The notes beneath the pieces are model-generated. The model was not told where the DNA came from and made no database searches. It was given only the letters and a program-made list of their open reading frames with translations. From Branchinecta lynchi (taxonomy: Eukaryota; Arthropoda; Branchiopoda; Anostraca; Branchinectidae), in NCBI GenBank assembly GCA_023053575.1, contig JAKZAP010000007.1, positions 10,615,008 to 10,679,007 of the forward strand: 64,000 nt of DNA. Direction: 5' to 3'. Below, piece after piece: positions 40,792 to 52,379 of the stretch; the stretch's first letter is position 1; each line of letters begins with the position of its first letter. The position numbers and the translations under genes were made by a program.

Positions 40792-42320
40792 CTGTTTTTT
40801 GGGATCCCAAACCGTTAGTGACGGGATACCTATGACGTCGATAACTCTCTAGGGGACTGAGATATACAGGTCAAGTTCATAGATGAGCTCCGTAGCCCAA
40901 TATTTAGGTGTGAGGAAGGGGTTCCAAATTAAGGAGCGAACAAAATATTGTTTTTAAAGATAACGAGATCGTCGTTTACAGGGTAAGGAGACACGCTGAT
41001 TCCGTATTATCTTAAACTTATTTTCTCACCAGACAAATAGTTCGCTCGGAATCCGTCCAAAAAAGGAAAATTTGGTAAAACTAAATTTTGGTATCTGAAA
41101 TTATTTATATATCCAAATCCCTTTTTAACTGTATTTTCTTCCCGGACACCGTGTTTCGCCTGAAATCTGGTCAGAACCGGAAATTTGTCAGAAATGTAAG
41201 TTTTTGGGATCCCAAAACGTAAGTGGAGGGATACCTATGACATCGCAAAAGTTGTCCGTCTGTGCGCACTATAACTCTCGAAGGGAATGAGATATATTGA
41301 TGAAACTTGGTGTGAGGATTCTTTGGTTCAAGAGTAAGGTCTTGTCCGTTACGGCCCCAAGGCCTCTAATCATTCGCTTTACCGGATGGTCAAGTTCGTA
41401 GATGGGCTCTGTAGCCCTACATTTAGGGGTGGGGGAGGGGGTTTAAATTAAGGGGCAAATAAAATATTTTTAAACAGATAATGTGATAGTCGATTATGGG
41501 TTAAGAAAACATGTTGAACACGATGGTGAAAACCATTTTGTCATGGGACAAGTAGCTCGACCGGAATCCGGCCAAAATCGGAAAGTCCGTTAAAAGTAAA
41601 AGTTTTATTTGAAGTTGATTAGATGTTTGATTTGGGGGTAGGAAAACATGCTGAACCCGACGGTGAAAACCATTTTCTTGCCAGATACGTAGTTCACCCG
41701 GAATCCGGCCAAAACCGGAAAGTTTGTTAAAAGTAAAAGTTTTATTTGGAGTTGATTAGATGTCCAATTTAAGGGTAAGAAAACATGGTGAACACTTCTG
41801 TGAAAACAATTTTCTACCCGGACAAATAGTTCGCCTGGAATCCGGCCGAAACCGTAAAATTATTAAAAGTTAAAGTTTTATTTGTAGTTGAATAGATATC
41901 CGATTTAGGGATAGAGGAGATGCTGAATCCGTGTATGACAATCATTTTTTACCTGGACATAAATTTCGACCGGAATCCGGCTGGAGCCGGAAAATTTGTT
42001 ATAAGTTAAATTTTTATTTGAAGTTGATTAGATGTTCAGTATTGGGGAAAGATAGGCTGAGTTCGTTTTTGAGCTTTTTTTTTCGCCGGACAAGTAGTTC
42101 AAAACAGATATGACTTATAGGGGTAAACACACATGCTGACTCCATATCTGAACTTGGTTTTCTCAGATGATTAGCTATTTGGCCTTAATCTGCTTCTGAA
42201 TTTTAATAGTAACAACGTTCAAGGAGACTGGCGAAGACTGGATCTGGCGAAGACAATACCCAATTGTCTGGATCAAATATTGAATTTTTGGGATCCCATC
42301 GAAACCTTTGGTCTTGTTTC
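40792..42320 (+). mobile_element. Family B element with nested head
   Basis: The head TTTTTTGGGATCCCAAACCG is at 40792. A second, better head (TTTTTGGGATCCCAAAACGT) is at about 41205. After the ATGAAACTTGGTGTGAGGATTC and GTAGCCCTACATTTAGGGGTGGG boxes come several ~137-bp units (GAACMCGAYGGTGAAAACC at about 41516, 41653 and 41790). The tail is GGATCTGGCGAAGACAATAC, CAATTGTCTGGATCAAATAT and TTTTTGGGATCCCATCGAAACC, ending at 42320. No protein. Two heads and one tail suggest one copy inserted in, or recombined with, another. Confidence 0.8.
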
Positions 42321-42339
42321 CCAAGTCGATTCGAGATTC

Positions 42340-42425
42340 GGTATTGTTGCATGATGGCCGGATGGCTTAATGTGCAAATAAATCATTCATTCATAAATCA
42401 TTCATTCATAAAGGGGGAGAACAGA
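42340..42425 (+). repeat. CATT-rich LINE-tail-like stretch
   Basis: GATGGCCGGATGGCTTAATGTGCAAATAAATCATTCATTC with an immediate 14-bp direct repeat of ATAAATCATTCATTC. It is similar to the ends at 6840, 15720 and 18140. Confidence 0.6.
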
Positions 42426-43340
42426 TGCTGAATTCATGTCTGAAGTTTGTTTTCACACCGGACAAGTAGTCCGCTCGGAATCTAGAAAATCGTAGATTTG
42501 TTCAAGTAAAAGTTTTGTCTGACATCAGTTACAGTTTCCAAATAGGGTCAAAAACAAGCAGTTACAGGATACTTTCCTCGATTTTCTTATCGGACGGATT
42601 TTCGACCGGAGTCCGGCAAAACTCGGAATCTTGGCATTTCCTATCATTATTAGTTTGATCAAGCGGCTTAATGGTGTCGATAGTGATGTAAGCTGACATG
42701 TTCAATCAATGCATCTGCTTTGTTTTCCTGCTTGGTTGACACTGCTGATTGAATCCGGGGAAAACCAGAAATTCGGTAGGCGTTATTTCTTTATCTGGTT
42801 CGGAGTTTCGATATAGAGATAAGAAGACATATAGAAAATAAATCTACCTACTTTATTTACCTACGAATTAGCTTGGTTGGCCGGGTTCACCGGAAATCCG
42901 ACGAAAATGGGAATTTGTCAGGTCTAATAGATGTCTTTATCCAGCTTTTTGTTTCGGTATAGAGACAAGAAGATTGAAATCGTAATATTACCGGGTAAAA
43001 GGTACGATCGATTTCTGATGTAAAGCGGAAATTTCCGAAAGAACAAACTCTGATAAAAACATAAATGTGGTGTAGGCTACATACAGAGACAGAACCTGTT
43101 GGATCAAAATAACCTCCGAGTTTTCGACCAGCACTGGTATTCCTGTCGTAATCTGGGCTTATCCGAAAATTCAAGACAGCAAGGAGTTATCCAATGGATC
43201 TGGTTAAGTGGTTGATTAGCAATCACTGTATCACATGATCACCGTATTTAGTGAAGACAAAAATATATAAGATGCGTCCGTCTGGATGAAGAAATCTGAA
43301 AAATATTTCAATTTGGGATCTCATCGAAACCTTTGATCTT
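42426..43340 (+). repeat. Family B core, diverged, with tail
   Basis: Spaced units carry ACACCGGACAAGTAGTCCGCTCGGAATC, TCGGACGGATTTTCGACCGGAGTCCGGC and AATCCGGGGAAAACCAGAAATTCGG. A tail-like GGGATCTCATCGAAACCTTTG lies at 43315-43335. It is more diverged than the 41-42 kb block. Confidence 0.6.
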
Positions 43341-44270
43341 GTTTTGTTTGCGGTTAAACTACTCAGTGTTAACTGTGTATGGTCTAGTATCTTAAAATAC
43401 CCGGATTCTTTAAACTAGGCTCTGGTTCCAACAGATTACCAATGACTTAGCCTGTTTTTAAGTCTTTGTCCAGCCCGTACAAATACTCTTGATGACTATC
43501 TCTCCTTGCTGATGCAAAATCTCTGGCCTCTCCGGAGTCTCCGGGTAGCTAGCAGAAGAAAGGCAGAAGTGGGGTCACAACAGCTGCTCCCAAAGATTGT
43601 GGTGATTGACTGAAACAGGACTTGAGTCGTACAGACACGCACTCACACGCTTACTCCTTCTTCCTGAGGATCACTGGCGTGTTTTGGACTTAGTCATATA
43701 GAGTATTTACATAACCCGTTTTGATTACGACGGAGTTTCTCCCAAACAAGTGTCGGGAGCACCATACGGATCGAAAAATAGCAAAACAAGGAAGTGAGTA
43801 TGTACCGTTACGAATTGAGGTATCCGGTAGGCTACAAGAATTTCTGGGGCGATTATGCAAGTACGTCACTTTGGCATAATAGGTACGATGGGTCCTTTAA
43901 GGACGGATTTTAGATCAAAATTTTACCGTGATCGGACGGGAAAGCTTAAAGGACTTGTCTCACCTATAGTCAGAGCTGGCGGACTCCGACTCGTCTCGGT
44001 GTCGTCATTTACGGAGCAGGACTTGGACTCTACTCATCTCGAAATCCGGCCGAGTCACGAGTCCAAGCAAACCTGTCGACAATTTTAAAATAAAACGAAG
44101 TCTCAGCGACCAATCAGAGATTGGCCTCCGAATACGACTCGGACAGACAAACATCGCATCTCCGACATCTCTTCTTAAATCCATAAAGTTTGGCTTGATT
44201 CGGAGCATTTCTGCCAATTTCCGGTACACCCTTCATCCCTCTCACCGTAGAAAAATCCGGTGCGGATTAC
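43341..44270. other. No gene recognised; a family A-like patch
   Basis: Mostly unassigned. The part 44110-44270 (CGAATACGACTCGGACAGAC, ATCTCCGACATCTCTTC, AATCCGGTGCGGATTACGG) resembles the first unit of family A. Confidence 0.4.
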
Positions 44271-44830
44271 GGGGAGATTTTTTAAAAGCAAGTAAAATGG
44301 TCGATGTAGGTGTATAAGGAAAACCGCTGAATCCATATCTGAAATTTATTTTCTCGCCTGACAAACAGTTCGCCCGAAATCGGGCCCAAACCCAAAAATT
44401 CTTATAAGTCAGAGTTTCATCTGAAGTTGATTAGATGTTCGTTATGGGGTACAGAGAAATGTTGAATCAATATATGTAGATCATTTTCTCGTCCGACAAA
44501 TAGCTCGCCCGGAACCCTGTCGAAACCGGTAAAGTAGTAAAATTGAAAGTTTTATCTGAAGTTGATTAGAGGTTCGATATGGGGTTAAGGTGAGATAGGT
44601 TTTTCAACTTTATTTTTTTGCCGGGCAAGCAGTTCACCTGGAATGATAAAAAAAAAAGTTCGAGGTCGATTAAAGGTTCGATACCGGAATAAAAATACGT
44701 GGTCCACTCATATCTGAAGTTTATTTTCCGGCTGGTCAAGCAATTCGCCCGGAACCCGGAATCTGGCAAAAATTTGGTTGGACTTGAGTTTAATTAGTAT
44801 GTTTATTAGATGTTTGGTTTCGGGGGCAGC
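44271..44830 (+). repeat. Family B core fragment
   Basis: Units with ATTTTCTCGCCTGACAAACAGTTCGCCCG, GAAGTTGATTAGATGTTCG and CCGGAACCCTGTCGAAACCGG, without head or tail. Confidence 0.65.
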
Positions 44831-45425
44831 TCGTGAATCTAAAACCTAGTTCACTATTAGCCCCTTGAATTCCGCTTCTCTTCCATACACTTCTTCTGCA
44901 CTGGGACCGAATTAAACAAGGGAAGCTAAAAATCGGTATCACTACGAATCAAACTTAAAGCTATGATTCATCCCTTCACCCACTTACCATTAATGTGATA
45001 GAATCCATTTTGAACCATTTCTGGCGGGAAAAACTCCCAAACATGTACTGTACCGGGAAAGATATACTATAGAGGTCGATACTGGAGCACTAGGGAAAAC
45101 AAGAGCTGCGCGCCGGAGTATTTGGCACTTGGTCCTGAGAAGCTCTAATTTTGACTGCTGGAAACCTCGTGACCACTGGACTCGCTGAACGTTAAAAGCT
45201 CATGTACTATCGCACGCAAGTGTCAAGGGAAGATCTAGTCCTTTCTTTACTTCAAGACGGACTAATCCATCGCTGCGATCGGGGCCGAGATAATGGTGAT
45301 GAAGAACGGTAGTAGCTTAGCGAAAAGACCCACATGTATCTGATCGAGATCATTATGTAAAGCGGAAATGGAACCCTACTCGATTTCCTTTATTCATTCC
45401 TCTGCTAAGAGAAAGAGGAGACAAG
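44831..45425. other. No gene recognised
   Basis: Contains a worn family A start (AACAAGAGCTGCGCGCCGGAGTATTTGGCACTTGG, about 45098-45132) and otherwise nothing I can name. Confidence 0.45.
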
Positions 45426-45428
45426 TAG

Positions 45429-45990
45429 AAACAAGACCAAAGGTCTCGATGGGATCCTAAAAATTTAATATTTATTACATACAATTGGGTTTTGTCTTCG
45501 CCAGATCCAGGCTTCGCCAGACTCCTTGAAACAGATTAAAGCGAAATAGCTAAACATCTGAGAAAACCAAGTTCAGACATGGATTCAGCATGTGTGTTTA
45601 CACCAATAAGTCATATCTATTTTGACGAAACTGCCCGAAACTTCCTGCCATCCTTCTGCCAAATTTCCGGTTTCGTCCTAATTCTGGGCAAACTGCTTGT
45701 CCGGCAAAAAATAAAGCTAAAAAACAACGTATCTCCTTACCCCTATATCAAATATCTAATCACCTTCAAATAAAACTTTAACTTATAACAAATTTTCCGG
45801 TTTCAGACGGATTTCGGGCGAACTATATGTCCGAGTAAAAAAACGATTGTCATGTACGGATTCATCATTTCTTTTTACCCCTAAATCGAACATTTAATCA
45901 GCTTCAAATAAAACTTTTAGCCTACTACTAACAATTTTTCTGGTTTTGACCGGATTCCAGGCGAACCATTTGTTCGTCCGGATTCCAACC
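45429..45990 (-). mobile_element. Family B element, minus orientation, truncated
   Basis: It starts with the inverted tail (GAAACAAGACCAAAGGTCTCGATGGGATCC). Then come ATTGGGTTTTGTCTTCGCCAGATCC and units with AATTTCCGGTTTCGTCC..GGGCRAACT..TTGTCCGG, with spacing near 137 bp. It is cut off at about 45990, where family A sequence begins; the head is lost. Confidence 0.7.
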
Positions 45991-46255
45991 TCTCTCCACT
46001 ACCCTATTCCCCCCCCCCCCTCCACTCCCCCCACATTGGTCGGGTCGGTGAAGTGACTATTTCCAAGTTAGTTTGGTCGGATCGTGGAAGTGACTATTTC
46101 CAAGTTAGTTTGGTCGGGTCCCTGACATGACTGCCAAGTTTCATTGTCCTAGCACTTGTGGAAGTACCGTAACTCGAAAACAGTGTGCCGTGACAGACCA
46201 AAAAGCGATCGGTATATGGCACTTGAGCGAAGCCGCAACTGCCCTAAAAACAAAT
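45991..46255 (+). mobile_element. Family A fragment with 3' end
   Basis: A C tract (46010-46020), TCCACTCCCCCCACATTGGTCGGGTCGG, a local 40-bp duplication (GTGACTATTTCCAAGTTAGTTTGGTCGG twice), AAGTTTCATTGTCCTAGCAC and a worn terminal hairpin ATGGCACTTGAGCGAAGCCGCAACTGCC. Confidence 0.65.
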
Positions 46256-46439
46256 TAATTAGTTAGCTACTTCAAAATTTTGACAGTTTGAGCATTGGGC
46301 CTGAAGATGTTTTGGGGGCACCAACGGGTTGGATAACGGTAGATTTTTGAACAAAGACGTTTTTGCCAGAGATCAAACGGCATTCTGAAGGACAAACTCT
46401 TAACGAGCTTGAAGGACAGGAACCAGGGGTTTCTTTTAT

Positions 46440-47520
46440 TTCCCACTGCCTGAGTAGGCTTGTCCGGTATGGTACTTCAAAAGATTTCCGGTTCCATCCT
46501 CCGACCCCTCCCCCCCCCCCGACATTCATCGGATACGGTCGGGAAATGAAATAGGATATCTGACTGAGGCACGAGGTTTTTCCAGATATCAAGTTTCATT
46601 AAGATCCAATCATCCGTTCGAAAGTTATAAATGCCACTAAAATTCCGGATTCCGCCTGCTTCACGATAGTCGGATCGGGCAAGTGACTATTTCCCAAATA
46701 AATCTGGTCGGGTCTCTGATACGCAAGTTTCATCGTCCTAGCACGCCTGGGAGTACCCTAACTCGCAATCGAAGGACCGACCGACCCACGGAATTGCGAG
46801 CGGTCTCCAACTCCCCACAGAGCCCAGATACGATCTGGTTCTGTCAATTACTAGGGATAATACTTGTTCTTCCCACCAAGTTCCATCCCATACCTCGACC
46901 AAGCGTTTCACGAGATTTATGGTGCCCCCCTTCAATCCCCCCCCCCCACAAGTATCGGATCCGATCAAATCAGGACTTGACATGGAACATCTGAGACGAT
47001 AGCTCTCTCCACTTGCCAAGTTTCATTCAATTTCGATCACCCGTTCAAAGGCATGTATGCCACTAGATTCCGGGCTCACCATCCCCCACTCCCCCCATGG
47101 TGGTCGGATCGGGGAAACGACTATATACCTCCAATCTAAGCGTTTCCCAAGGTTTCCGGTTCCCCCCTCCACCTTCCCACAAAGTCACCGGATCCGGTCC
47201 GGATTTAAAGTCGGTCGTCTGGGACACGAGGTCTTGCGAAATATCATGCTTCACGAAGATCCGATCACCCGTTCGAAAGTTATAAATACCTCAAGATTCC
47301 GGATCCCCCCTCCCTCCACTCCCCCATGGTACTCGAATCGGGGAAATGATTATTTCGAACTTAATCTTTTGGCGTCCCTGATGCGCCTGCCAAGTTTCAT
47401 CGTCCTAGCTTATGTGGAAGTGCCCGAACTAGCAAAACCCGGACCGACTGACAGACCAAAGGAGGGACAGAAACTGCGATCGCTATATGGCACTCGGCCG
47501 AAAGGCAAGTGCCATAAAAT
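46440..47520 (+). mobile_element. Family A array, ~2.5 units, 3' hairpin
   Basis: Units carry AAGATTTCCGGTTCC, GACATTCATCGGATACGGTC, AAGTTTCATTAAGATCCAATC, GTCGGATCGGG, ACCGGATCCGGTCCGG and TCGTCCTAGCTTATGTGGAAG. The element ends in GACAGAAACTGCGATCGCTATATGGCACT CGGCCGAAAGGCAAGTGCCATAAAA, a clear terminal hairpin followed by TAAAA. Confidence 0.75.
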
Positions 47521-47613
47521 TATTACGGTTCAGTCGCGACCAGGCAAGCTTTGGTGACCCGTAGCCGGCCGTAGCCAGTGTAGTCTTTACGATTAGGATT
47601 TAGCGAGGAGCTG

Positions 47614-47782
47614 CACTGTAAAAAGTTTCTCCGTATAAAGATTAAAGATAACTGCAGCATTTGCTACTCGGATTCACTTTATCTCTATTTGGTATTAATC
47701 TTATCTGCGTATAAATAAGAATAATTTGATAGCAAATACTGCAGTTAACTTTAATCTTTATATGGACAAACTTTTTACAGTG
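47614..47782. mobile_element. Palindromic MITE, CACTGTAAAAA family, copy 2
   Basis: CACTGTAAAAAGTTTCTCCG and the inverse TGGACAAACTTTTTACAGTG form the ends. ATAAAGATTAAAGATAACTG and CAGTTAACTTTAATCTTTAT form inner arms. TG is present on each side. The element is 169 bp and nearly fully palindromic. Confidence 0.88.
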
Positions 47783-48492
47783 TGGGATCAAGCACTAGCT
47801 GTAGTTGATTGCCGCCTGAACGACCAGCGATGCAATCTCAATGTCCTTTCCGGTTACCAAGAGCTAATCTCTGGTGGAACGATCCAGAAGCCCTCTACCT
47901 CTACTACGTCAACAACCATGGTGGCCTCAATACAGGTAGCAAACTACTTGTCCACGTTATCTAGGCAATGCGGATAGGCGTCACAGCCACATACTAAAAT
48001 CGATGGCCCGATAGATGAACAAAGTAGCAGGCCTAAAATACAGCCGACAACAGACATCTGGTCTAGACATCCTAGCAAGACGTCGCTAATTTCTGCAAGC
48101 ATGATTATACCTGCTGGTTCCTGATGATAACTGACATTTTCTTCATTCTCGAAACCAGGATTATCTTTGCGTTCCCCGAGTTCCATTTTACATCCGACCA
48201 ATTCAACAATACCACTTGTCGCCTCTTCCAAGCCTATCTATCACTAGGAACACCGCAAGTCATACTACAGGACCAACAGAACAATAGAAATAAGAGACAT
48301 CGCGAACGAAGTTCAAATAGTCATCGACAAGATAAAATTGCATTATGAAGTTTGTATAATGACGTATAATACGGTAGCCAAGAGGGAAAAGAAACAAGAC
48401 GATAATTACTGTATCATTAATTATTCATGATCCACTCGGATCTAATGACAGAAATGTTCCGCAAAAAATTTCAGTCGGTCAAAGATGAGGGG
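47783..48492. other. No gene confirmed; unexplained short open frames
   Basis: Plus-strand frames at 47811-47963 and minus-strand frames at 47944-48231 are open with ordinary composition, but I recognise no family. They might be decayed coding sequence. Confidence 0.35.
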
Positions 48493-49069
48493 TAGGGGAG
48501 ATGTGGGGGAGATGGGACAAGGGGAAGATGGGACCTCTGTGAAGAAAACTTTGTTGAAAAATTCCTCCTGAATGACGGACGATGCGTCATCTATCAGTAA
48601 GGATACATGTGTTTTCCCGAAGAAATCCACAAATATTTTTATCACCCAAGACCAAAACTTAGTGGGGCCCGTAGAACGTCATGTGAAAGTCCTGACTTTC
48701 GATGTCGACCTTTTGCTATACCTTGTTGGATAAGTAGTGCTACAGGTTTGTCTTCTGTTTTCATTTTTTTTGTAAAGTTGACAGCCGGTTTGTTAGAAAT
48801 GAAATTTAGCCAAAAAGGGTACTTTGTCCCAAGTACCTTAAGCATGTCCCAGAGTACCCGGGGGTCAGGGTACTCTGGGACAGAAGCGGAGGGTTGGGAA
48901 AATCGTCAGTACCTAAAAGACTAATCAAGTAAATAATCTGCAAAAAATCTGGAAGAAAGCTCAATCAATTCCACTTAATTGAGAACCAAAATCAATGAAT
49001 TTGGCCAAAGGGTTCCACGGATATCTGACATGCACTTGAACATGTCCCAAGGTACCCACATCTTCCCTA
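48493..49069. mobile_element. 577-bp inverted-end element (GGGACA-rich)
   Basis: Left TAGGGGAGATGTGGG is matched by right CCCACATCTTCCCTA (one mismatch). GATGGGACAAGGGG and GGGACCTCTG on the left are answered by CATGTCCCAAGGTACCC and AGTACCCGGGGGTCAGGGTACTCTGGGAC further in. No transposase was found. Confidence 0.65.
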
Positions 49070-49159
49070 GAGATGTTTTCCTCGTTTGTTTTTAATGTTT
49101 CAGCAACAAGAGGAATGCCATAACTATACTAGTTACCACATCTATTAGAGGAAAGGAAT

Positions 49160-49675
49160 TTTCTCTATAATGCTTTTCGGGATGCCAAAACGTAAGTGGA
49201 CCGATACCTATGACATCGCAAAACTTGTCCGTCTGTCCGCACGATAACTCTCGAAGGGATTGAGATATTTTGATGAAACTTGGTGGGAGGATCCTTTCGG
49301 TCAAAGTACAGGTCAAGTTCGAAGACAGGCTCTGTAGCCCTATATTTGAGGGTGGGGGAGGGGTTTCAAATTAAGGGGCGAACAAAATATTTTTTGAAAG
49401 CTATTGAGATAGTTGATTTATGGGTAAGGAGACATGTTGAATTCGAATATTAAATTTATTTTCTCGCCGGACAAATATTTCACCGGAATCCGGCAAAAAC
49501 CGGAAAATTTGTGAAAAGTAAAAGTTTAATATGAAGTTGGTTAGAGGTTCGACTTAGGGACAAAGAGATGTGCTGAGTCCGAATATGGAATTTATTTTCT
49601 CGCCGGACAATTACTTCGGCCGGAATCCGGCCAAAACCGGAGAATCTGTTAAAAGTAAAAGTTATGTTTACAACG
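49160..49675 (+). mobile_element. Family B element, head plus ~2 units
   Basis: The head is worn (GCTTTTCGGGATGCCAAAACGTAAGTGGACCG). It is followed by ATCGCAAAACTTGTCCGTCTG, GATGAAACTTGGTGGGAGGATCC and GTAGCCCTATATTTGAGGGTGGGGG, then CTCGCCGGACAAATATTTCACCGGAATCCGG twice. It is cut at about 49675 by the inverted hairpin-motif element. Confidence 0.75.
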
Positions 49676-49704
49676 GATACGTCAGCTATGATTCTTCATC
49701 AGCG

Positions 49705-49740
49705 ATATTTCGGCCCTTCTTGGCAAGGGTCCTCGTCAGG
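49705..49740 (-). repeat. Recurrent hairpin motif, copy 3 (minus)
   Basis: The minus strand reads CCTGACGAGGACCCTTGCCA then AGAAGGGCCGAAATAT, with flanks GATTGACAG and CGCTGATGAAGAATCATAGC, the same flanks as copy 1 at 26990. Confidence 0.85.
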
Positions 49741-49884
49741 CTGTCAATCCTCTGGTTCAACTTTGGGGAAGGAAACAAACCTGTAATTACAGGTTTGTAA
49801 CCTGTAATTACAGGTTTGTTACAGATTTTACGGTAGTAGGCCAGCTGTTTTTGAATCCACGTTATTTCAATGGCTTTCCCTAGG

Positions 49885-50035
49885 GCTTGTTATCAGAGGC
49901 GTCACGCATGGGTTGACAACACCCATACCCCCAGAAAGGTCGGCCAGACGATTAAAAAAAAAGAGTCGGCGCGAAGCGCCACGATTTTTCGTAAAAGCAG
50001 TTACTTAAAAAAAAAAAAAAAAAAAAACAGTATGT
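49885..50035 (+). mobile_element. hAT-like element fragment (GGCGTCAC family)
   Basis: AGAGGCGTCACGCATGGG, CCCCCAGAAAGGTCGGCCAG, GAGTCGGCGCGAAGCGCCAC and GATTTTTCGTAAAAGCAGTT match the 62511-62866 element. An A run (50009-50027) follows. Confidence 0.55.
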
Positions 50036-50039
50036 GAAA

Positions 50040-50470
50040 ATGACCTATCGGCCAGTAAAAATACCTTGCCCCTTAAGATACATTTTGGCTGGTCATGCCT
50101 CTGCTGGTAATATTAGGCTTTCGGTAATAAAAAATGAGTGAGGCGAGATTTCGTATCAGCGGTTGGGAACCACTGGTCTAGTCAGTATACTACCTATAAT
50201 CACATACAGTTTTATTGCTTTTTCCTGCCAAATTTAATTCCATCCAAATTCTAGCTTTTACTGTTTCGAAATCTCATTCCTAAAACTGGCTTAAAACCCC
50301 CGTCAAATGACGCGCCCCTCCACAAAATAGAAAATATTACGAAAAGTGCTGCAGGCAGAATTGTCGAATTATTTATGATTAGATATCCGTTTTGGGGTCC
50401 AAAATAAAAGTAAAGACTATCGATGGTATCATAGATCATCCCTTTTGTCTGCGACCAGTGCTTCACTCGA
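50040..50470. other. No gene recognised
   Basis: Unassigned sequence between a hAT-like fragment and the ACCGAAT repeat block. Confidence 0.45.
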
Positions 50471-50474
50471 CCTC

Positions 50475-51020
50475 TTCTGAGTTTCGAGGTTCGTTCCGAA
50501 TCCTGGGAATTATAAAGAATAAATTACCGAATCCCAGTTATTATACCGAATAAGTTTAGACCGGTAGCATGTTCGGGATTCTGTATAACTACCGTATTCC
50601 GTTTATTATACCGAATTGTTTTGGTATCGAAAGACAACCGAACAATATTCATATTCGGTATACTTTCGTCGAAACTGGAACAAAGTCAGGATTCGTGGTA
50701 GGAAATTATGCTGAATAAATTACCGAATCCCAATCGTGATACCGAATAATTTTGAACCAATGGCTTACTCGGGATTCTGTATAACTACGAAATCTCCATA
50801 AATATATCGAATATTTCCGGCCTCGAAAAATTACCAAATGATTTCAGTAAATTCTCTCACCAAATTCGTGATAACTACCGAATACTGGTAATTATATCGA
50901 ATCCCGATCATTATACCGAAGAGATTTGTACAGATGGCCTATTTAGGATTCTGTATAACTATCGAATCACCCTAAATTTATCGAACAGTTCTGCTATAAA
51001 AAAAACACCGGACAATTTTA
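50475..51020. repeat. Degenerate tandem block built on TTATACCGAAT / GGATTCTGTATAACTA
   Basis: Boxes such as ATTATACCGAAT, CCGAATCCC, GGGATTCTGTATAACTAC and TTTACCGAAT recur. The longer GAATAAATTACCGAATCCCA..ACCGAAT..GGGATTCTGTATAACTAC returns at about 50517, 50711 and 50880 (period near 190 bp, decayed). Confidence 0.7.
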
Positions 51021-51039
51021 CCGAATCTCAAAAAGGTGG

Positions 51040-52000
51040 GGGGGTGCTGCACCCCCCCCCCCCTTCCGACGCCCCTGTCTACAAGTGCTAGGACGATGAA
51101 ACTTGGCAGGCATATTAGGGACCCGACCAAACTAACTTGGAAATAGTCACTTCCCCGATGCGACCACCGTGAGGCGAGTGGAGGGAGGGGGAATCCGGAA
51201 TATTGACGTATTTTCAACTTTTTGAACGGGGAATAGGATCTTAAAGAAACTTGATATTTGGAAAGAATCCGGTGACTTTGGGGGGAGTTGGAGGGGGGAG
51301 GGGGGGCTGGAAATCGTGACATGTTCAGACTGGACGGATCGGGATTAAACCTGGTGGGAAGAACAAGCACAATCCCTAAATACATAGTTGACAAGACCGG
51401 ACCGGATCCGAGAGCAAGGTGGGGGGAGTTCGAGGGAGGGTTCCGGAATTCCGACGATCCCGAGTTAGTGCGAGTTAGTTAGTGCTAGGACGGTAAAACT
51501 TGGCAGGCATATCAGGGACTCGACAAGTTTAACTCAAGAACAGTGGTTTGTTCGATTTGACCATCTTGGGGGGAGTGGAGGGAGGGGGAATCCGGAATCT
51601 TGAGAAATTGCCAACTTTTCAACGGGTGATAGGATCTCAATGAAAAACGATATTCGCAAAGAACTGATGTATAAGATGTCCCATTTCAGGTGCAGGCAGG
51701 ATCCAATCAATGTGGGGGAGTCAGTAGGGGGGGGGGGGAGAAACTGTTGTAACAAGCTTAGAGTGTAGCAATTGTGATGACACTTGGGGACAAGAACAAG
51801 CGTAAGCCCTAGATACATCAGTGACAGAACCGGATTGGATTCAGGCAATTTGGAGGGAGCTGGAAGGGGGTCCGGAATTCCAGTGATCACGATTTAAGGT
51901 ACTTCCAGATGTGCTAGGACGATGAAACATGGCTTGAATATTAGATACTTGACAAAATTGGCTTAGAAATTGTCACTTCCAAGATCAAACTATCCCTTAA
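51040..52000 (-). mobile_element. Family A array, minus orientation, diverged
   Basis: Complementary family boxes occur: AAGTGCTAGGACGATGAAACTTGGCAGG, CACTTCCCCGATGCGACCA, GGAATCCGGAATATTGACG, AACTTGATATTTGGAAAG, TGACTTTGGGGGGAGTTGG, GGTGGGAAGAACAAGCAC and CGGACCGGATCCG. The first unit is preceded by a G/C-rich patch GGGGGGGTGCTGCACCCCCC. Confidence 0.65.
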
Positions 52001-52379
52001 AGTACTCATCTTCACCGTTAAGTACAGAACATACTTTTAAGCAAAATCCACATTTTCATGATCCCCATGAGCTCATGATCATTTTTGCCTCAAGACACAC
52101 TCAATCGATAATTCACATGAAGTCATGTGAATGATCTGGTCACCCAAGCAGCTGGGCTACTAATTTTTTTTCCCTATTTACGAAGCTTTGGCTTCAGAAG
52201 ACAAGCCCTCCAATATACTCTATATGATAAAGTCCAAAACACGCCAGTGAACCTCCGGAAAAACGAGAAACTTCGCCCGAACGATGACTCAAATCCTGTC
52301 TCAACCAATAAACGGCGTTCGTTGAGGACAGCTGTGGTGACGTTTCCGGATCTTCAGCTAGCTACACGGCGACAGTGTT

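Noticed and set aside
47811..47963. Short plus frame reading LWWNDPEALYLYYVNNHGG
   Set aside because: It looks protein-like, but it is about 50 codons, bounded by stops, with no good acceptor upstream and no family I can name. It may be decayed coding sequence; too weak to call.
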